A stretch of DNA of 64,000 nucleotides from Ctena decussata (taxonomy: Eukaryota > Mollusca > Bivalvia > Lucinida > Lucinidae): NCBI GenBank assembly GCA_963989385.1, contig OZ022502.1, forward strand, positions 48,725,454-48,789,453. The letters run 5' to 3'. The notes beneath the pieces were generated by a model, which saw only the letters and a program-made list of their open reading frames with translations, was not told the DNA's origin and did not search any database. Positions within the stretch are counted from its first letter, which is position 1, and each line of letters starts with the position of its first letter. Made by a program: the position numbers and the translations under genes. Below, one piece after another: positions 33,701 to 45,467 of the stretch.

Positions 33701-36700
33701 CCAGATTTAGTTATAGTTTTAATTTTCGTTTTTCGTACGTTTTATCGTAAGTTTTCCAACATTTTCCTAGAAGTTAATAAAAGTTGTCTGGTTTAAGACA
33801 ATTACAAATTAAAAAGATAAGTACAAATCGTGTAGTCAGATTGTAAAAATATCGTGAGCCAGTAAGAAAATCAGTAGACGCTTTTGCCACGCCTACCAAT
33901 CGCTCGCATGCGAAACCACGGTTCAGAGCGCCAATCCATGAGAGGATGAAGGGGAGCCAAAATCGGAAACAAATTTGACATCGGCACAAGGTTTGAGGTA
34001 TTTATTTTATCTGAAAACTATTTATGCAAAATATAAGAATGCTATTTTGTCACATATAAATTGTTTCTTTGGCAAATTATAGGATTTGGCACATGGTCTT
34101 GCATTTTTTCAGATATGCATTTAGTACGGCGGAGCAGCTGTTCAAGGTCAATCTGGGCGATATATACATGTAGGGAAAAGTCGCATTCTCTTGCTTGATT
34201 TTGAGTCTTTGAACTTGCCAGCCGCAAAGAAGTGAATAGAATTACTATATGCGTGAATTCAAACTTTGGAAGTAAGCTTTCCGCGATGGACAGTTTAGCT
34301 TATAGAAAATGCATGGGATAATAGAAAATATAAGGATTTTTTATGAGAAACAAAAACAGCTTCTGAACAATAATTGAATTAAAACTAACATGAACTCTGT
34401 GATGAATCTTTTTTTTTATACATTAAATTGCAGATGACTTTCAGGCTGGTTTATTCCCCGTTTGTCTTTTTTAGGACTTTCGCAAAAGGCTCTTTCAAAC
34501 CCTCTTGCATGCCTCAAAAAAATAGACAAACGGGGATAAAAACAGCCAGAAAGTGATCTGAAATGTATAAAATAATGATATATCACAGAGTTCATGTTGG
34601 TTTTGATCCAATTATTGTTCAGAAGCTGTTTTTATGGTTGATAAAAATTCCTTATATTTCCTAATATCTCATGCGGAACCGGGCTGACGATGCCAAGTTT
34701 TTGCATATATGTTCTAAAAGCTAAACTGTCCAATGCAAAAAGCTTAATTTAAACGTTTGGATTCACGCACACAGTAGTTCTGATCACTCTTTGCTCCTTA
34801 CAAGGTCAGAGACTCAAAAATCAAGCAAGAGAACGTGACTTTTCTCTATTTGTATATATCGCCGAGTTTGACCTTGAACACATGCTCCGCCGTACTAAAT
34901 GCATATCTGAAAAAATGCAAGACCATGTGCCTAATCCCACATTTGCCAAAGAAACAATCTATATGTGACAAAATAGCATTCTTATATTTTGCATAAATAG
35001 TTTCCAGAGAAAATAAATACCTCAAACCTTGTGCCGATGTCAAATTTATTTCCGATTTGGCTCCCCTTCTGCAAAAGCGGTAACTCCTCTCATGGATTGG
35101 CGTTCTGAACCGTGGTATCGCATGCGAGCGATTGGTAGGCGTGTTTTGCTATTGCATGATAATACCCAGGGGCCGAGTGCACAAAGGAGGCGTAAGCTAC
35201 GCCGGCGTAGGCTACGAACGTCGGCGCAACTAAGTCAATCTTGCGACTGTATTAAAATCCAAGTGCACGAAGCAGGCGTAAGCCAGGCGTATTTGCGACT
35301 TGAGTACGACTAGCGTAGTGCTCTCAATTAAAATTAGCACAAGAGTTTGATGAATGGTTTTCTTATATGATATGAGCCGCGTTAGGCATAAAGGCTGCTT
35401 AAGGCATCTGCGAACAGACAAGACTGAAACCAGTATGTTAGTCCGTGATTTTAGATAGATCCTTCACTTTGTACATGTAAAATCCTTAGGTTCCATGCAG
35501 TTTTCATACTTCGTGGATGCGCAGGCTGGTATGAGCCTCTGATGTTCGCATATGGCATATGCACCATTTTGCATGTTATGGATCAATCATAAATATGCAC
35601 GACATATTTTAATCCTTTGGTGTTTTCCTTTAAATCTAATGTTCATTATAACACTTTCTAAACGTGCATGTGCTTTTGAGTCAAACGTAAAATGTCTATC
35701 AGAAAAAAAAATGAAGATAATGAAATATTGAAATTGTTGGCGATGTATAAGGACAATTACGAGGTCCTAAATTCCAAAACACAACACAATTAAATATTCT
35801 AAGTTCGTGGTCACACATTAGTTGCACATTTATATAATGTCCCCCTTTCCTGTTCACATACTGCCATTCTTTTTCAGTTGGTGCCTGTATTGGTACATGC
35901 GTTCCATCCACACAAACAACAACATTTGGAAACCAGCAATGGCATGAAATCCTTATCTTGTCATCCTTAATGGGAAACTTACTATAGCGATGCAAACATC
36001 CCTTGAGTACAAAAAAAACACGTCTGATTATTCTACATGCAGTTGATCTGTTAATGTTAACTAAGTCACCCACTGCATTTTGGAAGCAACCACTTTCCAA
36101 ATATCTCAAGCCCACAAGGGTCTGGATTTTGGCTGGAACAGCACACGCGCGTCGAATTTGATGTTCTAAGTCTGGTCGCAGCTCATCTATCAGTTCAAGC
36201 AGCCTGTGGCGTGGCAAACGAAACCGTTCATATAGCTCTACATCATTATATGTATCCAAAGGATTTGTTCTGTCTCTGATTATCCTGTCTCTCTTTAAAA
36301 CCCTTCTATATTGCAAATCGTGCATCCAATGTAACATTCCGGACATGTTTAGATGAAACACTGACGGAATAACCCAAAATGAACACCTTACGCCAGTGTT
36401 AAGTCTACAATAAAGCAGACGTGAGTTTTAGAGCAATTTTACGACCAAGTTTGCGACACGCCTTGTTAGTGCACACGAATTAAATTTCTGCGACAACTTT
36501 ACGATGGTCGTACGTCAGGCGTACGCTTACGTCTGCTTTGTGCACTCGGCCCCAGTTATTTTCCCATTTACACACGTGGTTGTCACGTCAATCGATTATA
36601 TTTGAACCAATCATAGGATTTTGATCGATGTCTGCGATTGTTCCAGTTTATTATTTTGTTTTGTGTTTTAGATAGGTTTTACAGCAATTTTATGCCTTAC

Positions 36701-39700
36701 ACCAATGACCTATATTCAATTTGGCCTATATCAACGCTATCAAAAAATATTTTAGTATGATTCTATTTAGCAGTTAAGCAAGGAAGTTAACGTTTAAGAT
36801 GCATTACTCAAATTTCCAGCTCACTTTCATTTTGGTGGACGTAGCTGCATTTATTTTTGAGACCATTCTAATACAATGGTAGAACTTTTTAGACCTTATC
36901 CAGTATATTTAGTTCATACGGTGGCTCGAATAGAGCATGTGCGATCAGTGATGAGGTATACCTTATGCATGCGTACAGTCTGATAAGTGTCTTCGTTGTT
37001 TACGTTAACAATCTATGGATCATAAGCAATCTATATTGCGACCAGCTAAGACTCTTATCAGTCTGCGAACGCGCCGACTAATATTAGTCGTCGCTGGTTT
37101 GATGTTGGGGATATGGTTTGGGGTCTTTAACAGTCAGTTCCTGAAGTGTAGTTACTCTTTGAATTTTTATAATACGCCAAAATGCTATAGACAAAATCTC
37201 TGCACCGTACATATCAGTCACATGGTGCTGCCAATATACCGTGCTATTTCGTTTTTTCAGGTGCACTTCAGGAGAATCCCCCTTGCCCAAGAAAGAGGGG
37301 TTTATCCGAAGGGCTGACCTGGGCACGTAACAAGATACAGAAAAGAACACTTTATAAACTGAACGTCAGAAAGGCCTCAGACGGATTCTACCCGGAAGAA
37401 AAGTACAGGCGTAAGTATTCAATATTAATCGAACTGCTTCATACCTACGCGCATTCGTGAACAATAAACTCGGATTAGTCTGTGCATACGCAGAGCCTTT
37501 CCGGTTTTTACCAATACTTCATAGAAGTAGACAATGTAAAATAGAAATAGAGGGCTCGGCGCAAGGCTAGTATATATCACTTTTTTTTTTACAAATGACT
37601 TGTTTTGCAGTTTAGGAAAAATGTTTGTGAAAATTTTGATTTGCCTTTTGCTGAAAATGCTTTTATTAGCTCAACTGAGCCGAAAGCTCAAAGGTGAGCT
37701 TTTAGTATACCAATACCTCTGTAGTCCGCCGTCCGTCGTCCGTCATTTTCAAACATCTTCTCCTCCAAAACCGCTGGGCAGATTAAAGCCAAATTTCATA
37801 TGGAGTTTTAGTAGGATGGGGGAACCAAAGTTTGTTCGCGGGATCTGGGTCACATGACCAAGATTGCAGCCACGCCCATATATGGTAAAAACCATTCAAA
37901 ATATGGTAAAAACCATTCAAAGATCTTCTCCAGAACCAAAAGGCATATGACCTTGAAACTTAGTATGCAGCATTGGGCACTGAGCCCCATCATAGTTTGA
38001 ACAAATGATGACCTTGCGTATATCTTGACCTAATCTATGACATGGTCAACTATGGTACATAAAGTTTTTTTTTATAGGAAAATGCTTAAACAGTGGATTT
38101 CTCATGAAAATTTAAGTCTAAGGTACAAAACTTGGTATATATGGTCAACTAAATGAACAGATGAAGACATTATGTCACTAAAGGTCAAGGTCATTCTGTC
38201 TGCCCATCCGTTGTCAAGATTTTCAAACATCTTCTCAGAAACCACTGGGTTGATTAAAGCCTAATTTCATATGGTGTCTCAGTGGGATGGGGGAACAAAA
38301 GCATGTTCCAGGGGTCTGGGTCACATGATCAAGATGGCCGCCATGCCCATATATGGTAAAAAGCCTTGTAAATCTTCTTCTCCAGAACCAAAAGGCCTAT
38401 GAACTTGAAACTTGGTATGTATCATTGAGCACTCGGGCCGATCATATTTTATACAAATGATGACCTTGCATTGACCTTGACCTAATTTATGACACTATCA
38501 ACTTTGGTACATTAGGCCTTTATCTGTGAAAACACTTTAACAGTGGATTTCTCAGAAACTATTTAAGTCTAAGGTACAATACTTGGTATTTATGGTCATC
38601 TAAATGAACAGATGAAACAATTATGTCACTCAAGGTCAAGGTCATTCTGTCCATCCATCCGTCGCCAAGCCTTTTAAACAGCTTCTATCTCAAAACACTT
38701 GGCCGATTGAAGCCAAATTTCATATGGAGTCTTAATGCAATGGGGCGACGAAAGTTTGTTCCCGGGGTCTTGGTCACAAGATGGTAAAAGCCCGTAAAAA
38801 TTTTCTTCTCCAGAATCAAAAGGCCTGTGACCTTGAAACTTGGTATGTAGCATCAGGCACTCAGGCTCATCATAGTTTGTACAATTGATGACAGTGCGTT
38901 GACCTTGACCTAATTTATGACATTGTCAATTTTGGTACGTTAGCATTATATGTGGGAAAATGCTTAAACAGCCTATTTCTCAGAAACTATTGAAGTCCAA
39001 AGTACAATATTTGGTATATATGGTCAACTGAATGAACAAAAGAAGATATTATGTCACTACAGGTCAAGGTCATTCTGTCCATTCATCCGTTGTCAAGATT
39101 TTCAAACATCTTCTTCTCTGAAACCACTGGGTTGATTAAAAACTAATTTCATATGTAGTCTCAATGGGATGAGAGAACGAGAGTTTGTTTCTGGGGTCTG
39201 TGTCACATGACCAAGACGGCCGCCATGCCCATATATGGTAAAAACCCTTGTAAATCTTCTTCTCCAGAACCAAAAGGCCTATGACCTTGAAACTTGGTGT
39301 ATAGCATTGGGCACTCAGGTCCAACATAGTTAATACAAATGATGACCTTGCGTTGACCTTGACCTAATTTATGACACGGTCAACTTTGGTACGTTAGGCT
39401 TTTGTATGTGAAAATGCTTAAACAGTGGATTTCTCAGAAACTATTTAAGTCTTAGGTACAATACTTGGTGTATATATGGTCAACTAATTAAACAGATGAA
39501 GATATTATGCCACAAAAGGTCAAGGTCATTCATAATATGAAGTCTGAAACGTTTCTTGAAACATAGTTTCAAAATACTTTTTTTTCTTGGTTTTCATGTC
39601 AACGAAGCTGTGGGCACAGAACAGGCAATTGATAGCAGAAATCTTAAGAATTATTTCTGACAACAATTAAAAGTATCTGCTTTGCTGTGCACGTCAGAAG

Positions 39701-42700
39701 TACTTTTTAGAATTGTTAAATCATCATGGAAACCGAAGTGTTGATAAATAGCAGTGAAAAAAGCAACATCTTCAAAAGTTTGCCATCACTCTCTTTCGAC
39801 CGTCTGATCTTTTAAAATATTCTTTATTCGTTTTTTGTTTGCTATGATAACCAATCAAGTTATGAGGTTCAGCACTGATAATGCATAGAGTGAAAGTATT
39901 GGCCGCTGGGAAGTTGAATTAAAGCTATTTTTGGTTGCCAGTTTTCTGACCCAGTACTGGACCTGAAAAATACTTAGTAACAAATTTCAGATTTTATGCT
40001 CTGTATCTTATGTATTCTAGATCTGGTATCACTGCTTTGGTACGGAACAGCAAACAAAGAATATATATAAGGAGATCTAAAGTTTGTTTCTGAAAGGCGA
40101 TGATAACTTCTCATAACATACAAACATTATTGGAACAGTTGATACTAAAAGTAATCTTTTTGTAGAGGTTTATCATGAAAGGTTTCTGTATAGTTTACCT
40201 TATTGTCATTAGGGAGATGACTTTTCAATGTTTTTGTTTACTGCAGCCTTGTGGTAGCTTAATCAATAAAATTATTTGAGCAATTAGCTCGAACACACGT
40301 TTGAAAAAGAACTACCTGGAAAAAGGGAAATCGGTCAAATATTTATCGGCTTTGTGCATCGCAAAATAAAAAAAATATATATCATTATCTGCCAGTGTGA
40401 TAGGCGCTGACGGTTTTAAAAACCTCCAAAGTACTGTAGCAGTTGCCATAAAAAGTTATCTTTTCCTCATCCTCTAGATGCTCTACAGGAAATTGGTCAC
40501 AGAAGGCATGATTATAATTTCATTTAAAAATGTTAATGGACGACAGACAGGCATGCGGACTTCGGCCTCTGCTTAAACATGTATAATCCCGAGGAAAAAA
40601 CAAAATTATATTTTGTATCTTTCTGATCAAATATAAACAAAGACGACTGGTCATTTTATATAGTCTGACACATTTGGTTGAAATGAATTACAACATTCTA
40701 ATCTACTTAAACAGCAGTTATACTCAATTTTACTTTATGATTCCTGGTCCCAAGCTTGGCCATATTACTTGGGTCTTATCAATATGGGTATAATCTTTAG
40801 TTCAAGAAAGACTCAAAGTTTAAACTCTTCCCACATGTGCTAGTATCGTACCTAAGATTGGTCTTGTTTGGTGTCGATGATCGAAGTAATCACTGAACTC
40901 CAAGCTTCAAGTATCTATCATAGATACCAATGGTTCTCATGTATTGTATACTGTAATGCTTCGTCTTAACTCAGAAATACAGGCAAGACGATATGCAAGT
41001 ATACCACTGAAAACGCCAAAATGAAACTAGTTGAATTTGCAAACAGCATAGATCCAGATGAAGCGTCTTATAGTGAGCCGCCATATCTGGATCCAAACTA
41101 TTTGCCCTCTAGTACCTCAATTTTCAAGATTATACAGCTTAGATGCACTGGCACTTGACCAATACTGTGTAAAATATTTCCTATCTAAAAATACGATATA
41201 TTTTAGCAAGGAAGTTTTCTTTTTAGTAGAACCGTTGTTTGGCAAAGCGCCAGTGCTTGCATGAAACATTTTTATTGTTGTTGTTGAAATTTTACAAACG
41301 AAAATTTTGTCGTCTTTATCTTCGGCGCTATAATGGTTAACTCAGAATTATTACGAACTTTACCATTTCAAATCTCCAAAAATCTGAGTTAGTCAGAATA
41401 TTGCTGTTTGACAGACTGAATATGCTGTCTGAAAATAAGCTTAGCCTACATAAATCTAAACCGAGCACAGAATCGAGTTTCACCAGGTCATACACACTGT
41501 GGAACATGATAGTGCAATTTGTTTACGGAATATAGAAACAAAGGATATGTAGAGGTAAGGAGACCTTAAAATGTTGGCATGGGCTATAAAATTATAAACC
41601 AACTGAATTTACTAAAGGGACAACTTGAAGAGCTATCCAGAAACACGAATATCGCTTAATCTCTTCCTACTTCTCCTATCATGTGGAGTTTTTACCAGCT
41701 GGATTTCCTTGCCGAAATTATTCGAGAAGCGTGTCCAATGAAATCCACACGTGTCAGGGCATTAGAATGCTGAAACCCTTTAAGGTAGAAGTGAATTATT
41801 TGAATAACAAACCTTTGATTGATCCGTAAGTAATGCAATTTGTTTATCACTATATACCAATACCATCAATTCTGTCGATACCTTATCGGCATGTGGAAAC
41901 AAACAACAACATAAAAATCAATCTCGCCAAAATCTTCGATTATTTGCCCATCGACTCTCTGCAAGTTTTAGATTTATGATAGCTGGGTATTGCTCTGGTT
42001 TGCTAGAATTATGCCGAACGAGCTCGTTTGGATGTCAGTGATCTCTACGACACCGTAGAAGACCAACCAATAGAAATGATACTATAACCTATTACTTCTT
42101 CAAAGGTAATAAGAGGACGATCGACATAGCTACTTGGGTATTCCTCGGGCTTTTCGAAGATAGGTTTATACATACCTTCAAATTGCTCGATGAATACCTG
42201 GGTATTGTTGATAAACGTACCTTCGAATAACTCGAAAAATTCCTTGGAATGGCTGGGGTTTACCTATTAGGAAGTAATTATGCCGAACGTACCATAGGAA
42301 ATCGTCTCTACCGGATTTGCATATCAAATCCCTATTCTGCGCCTAACAGGTTACGGACAAAGCTTATGGATTGGCAGGACATAAACATATTGATTATATG
42401 CTCTATGTGTCCATAATTATAACAATATAACGTACAGAAAATATATATGAAAATAAAGGGGCTAGGCTGCTCAGAAGTACCAAGTGTTGTTTGGAATCAA
42501 GAGACTAAACGCTAAAATTAATAAAAATAAAATCCGGTAGATAATCTAAAGAAAAAAAATAATAATAATAATAAAAAAAAATTTGAAGGTGCTAGGCAAC
42601 TTACAATGTGCAATATCGTATTTTCAGGCAAATAAGGGAAATTTACTTCGATCTTATTGATCGAATCTGGCCCCGAGGTTTTAAAACTTGCCTACTTTCT

Positions 42701-45411
42701 CAAACCAAAATAAAGCACACTGATTGGCTACCTCCGAGCATATGCTCGGAAGCAGCCAATCAGTGTGCTTTATTATTCTCAAGTTTTATAACCTCGAACC
42801 CTGGTTTTCCGACATTTTATGCCTGTTATGGTTATGTACAAACTTCATTGATAAGACTTTACGGGAATCATAAAAATATAGAATAAAGGTAAAATAGACG
42901 TTGGTTTTAGTTTAATGTAGTTGTGGTTCGTTAAAGCTAACCTTGACGCATCGTTAAAACAAGTACACAAGGTTATATGTGCTGAGAGGCGCGGGACATT
43001 TGAGCGAATCGACAGGACATTTGAGCGAAAAAAATTGGACGTCTGAGCGTCAAGAAAGTGGACATTTAAACGAAACGAAAAATAAACTTTTTGAGCGGGT
43101 AACCAGAATTATCTGGACTTTTTGCATTATTTCAAACGCCTTGTTTTGTACCCCTTCCATTAGCCCCAGTCAAAGATTTCTCTGTATTCGAGTCAACCTA
43201 CAACTCACACAAGGAGAAAGAAGGAGGATTTTGAGCTGGATATATATTTTTCACAAATTTTACACATTTACCGTCACTTAGTATGTCACTCATGAAATCT
43301 TCTAAAATCGTCATGTTATGCGGAGCCAGGAAACACGTTTCATATGACATTCATGACCGTCAATTCGGAATTGACATGGATAATCTCAGACTCCAGATTA
43401 CTAATTTTTCTTCACACAAGATAATCCTGTACAACGTACCTGTGAATACGCTAAAATGAGTTAACTGAGATTTCGCTAAACTGTCCACCTTAAATTCGCT
43501 CAAATGTCCATAGTGGGGTTCTAAATTTTTCGCTCAAATGTCCATCGCCCGCTGTAGGATGGTTGTTTTCGAAATCGATGAATGGATACGTTGACCAGCT
43601 AATTATATATTCAATCCAAAACTGATTGTTGACCCGGCAGTCCCGTATAAACGACTAATTTTAAAAATCAATTTCATTTACTTGTTTTGCAAGTTGGGTT
43701 GCGACTTAAATGGACCTTTAGAGATCATTCATGTGTGCGGTATTGTGATCATCAGTGATCGAGCTACCTTCAGTGCACAAAGGTCAAAGTTCTGAACTGA
43801 TATTTTGAATGATTTTTATTCATTGGGAAATGAATGAAAAACTAGGAAGAAATGAGAGAAATCTTACTGAAAGATGCACTGAGGAGGAAAAAAATGTTGC
43901 TAGTTAGGGTGAAATCATCTAAATGCCAACAAATGTCATTTCCTGATGTGATGAAACTAATACAGCACAAATATAAGCACGGGATTTTAATTCGTTTACG
44001 GCCATCTGACGTCGTCTGGATTGAAAAAAAAGCACAGACATTTGATTGAATATTTTTGGAATTTCGTATATAATAAAATGCCACTCGTTTGCCGCTCTGT
44101 AAAATTTAGGCCGTTGCGAAATTCGAGTTTTGTAACTTTGATTTTCTTTGCAGACAGGAAGAAAATACACTGACATTTGATATGTTGGTGTTTCATAAAT
44201 ATTCTTTCGTTTGTATAGCGAACTGTTACTGTCCAATCAGCATCTAACCTGGAAGCAATTGTCCAAGCAGTTAGTCGAACAATTCCCTTTACCTTAATAT
44301 GATTTATTATGCCCATCACTAAGCACAGTCATACTACTAGCCATTATCCACAGTCCTAAAAAGTTAACCAAATCTGACTAGGTTCTTCTCCTGTTAAACT
44401 TTATCGTAATCCGAAACCATATCATGACAAAGATAAACAAGATGAATTTCGGTATGCTTTTTTCTCTGATTCGTCACTAGATATTATCAGGGTCATTGAT
44501 GAGGTTTTATTAGCCGAAACTGCGTTTCTTTTTCTGAATGTATTCTCTGCTCTTGAAGAAACTCTTTCAGATTTTAATTTATGTGTGACAGATACATTAT
44601 GAAGTCTAGGCAGAATCTTAGAGCTTATAGGACTATTACCATTATCATTATTATACTTGTAGTTCGGGTTCATACCACATACCTGAAGAGGAAGTTCGAC
44701 GACGCCCAGGTATTTCTGGAAGCGCTTGACAAACGGTGTGGGGCAGGAACTTTTATTATCCAGGACACGAGCTTGTTTACACCGAAAGGTTGTCCCGATA
44801 TTGTTGCAACGCAGACAAAAGAACCAATGGGGCGGGCAGATGTATTTTGGAAGGCTCCTCCTTGTGGATGCGTAAACATTAGGTAATACTGGTTTCTTAT
44901 TCAAGATTCAAGATTTCAAAATTCAAGATTGAATAACTTTTATATAACGTTGGATTTAGAATTTCAAATCACATTAGCTACATTAGCTATTTTCCGACAA
45001 ACCTATATATAAAACCAACAAGTAAAAAAAAATGCTGTAAGAGAAAGAAAACATTAGCAAATCTGGTATAAAATAGTTGAAATTAAAAAAAAAGTCAAAT
45101 GTATACAATCACATGTATGCAGTGCTTATATACAATCCCTCACTACAGCAGCCTCAGGACGAAAGAAGGCGAAAGTATAAAAAAGGACCCATGCACTCAT
45201 ATAATCTGAGTTGAAAGGATCCTTGGTACGAAAACAAAAGAGATCCCAAGGCACGACTGTAGAGAAAAGATATAGCCTGCCCATCCTCCATATAAATCAA
45301 ATAAAGTTAATTAAAAATTAGGCACAATTATTACATTACAGCTATGGCAACTACAAACAAGAAACAAACTAAGTATAAAGCAGGTAAGACAACATAAATT
45401 TAAGACAGCAA

Positions 45412-45467
<56 letters not shown>

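Larger units (their letters stand above)
33660..36700 (+). repeat. GCACGTGATTGT repeat, twice interrupted
   Basis: The host repeat occupies 33660-33887, 35144-35169 and 36553-36700. Joined, these read in the same order as the intact unit at 26890-27170: CATACGATTTCGATCGCG, TCTGGTTTAAGACAA, TCAGTAGACGCTTTTGC, GATAATACCCAG, TTATTTTCCC, and ACGTGGTTGTCACGTCAATC. Two later elements account for the gaps. Confidence 0.75.

Noticed and set aside
35029..35313. 94-residue + strand ORF rich in Arg
   Set aside because: It reads across the end of the long palindrome element and the Harbinger terminal repeat.
37015..37317. 100-residue ORF beginning MDHKQS
   Set aside because: It crosses the exon 2 acceptor in a different frame. 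The phase-consistent reading of 37261-37410 continues the Reeler gene.
43842..44319. Overlapping 80-107-residue ORFs on both strands
   Set aside because: They lie in intron 2 with no conserved motifs. Several frames overlap in an AT-rich stretch, as expected by chance.
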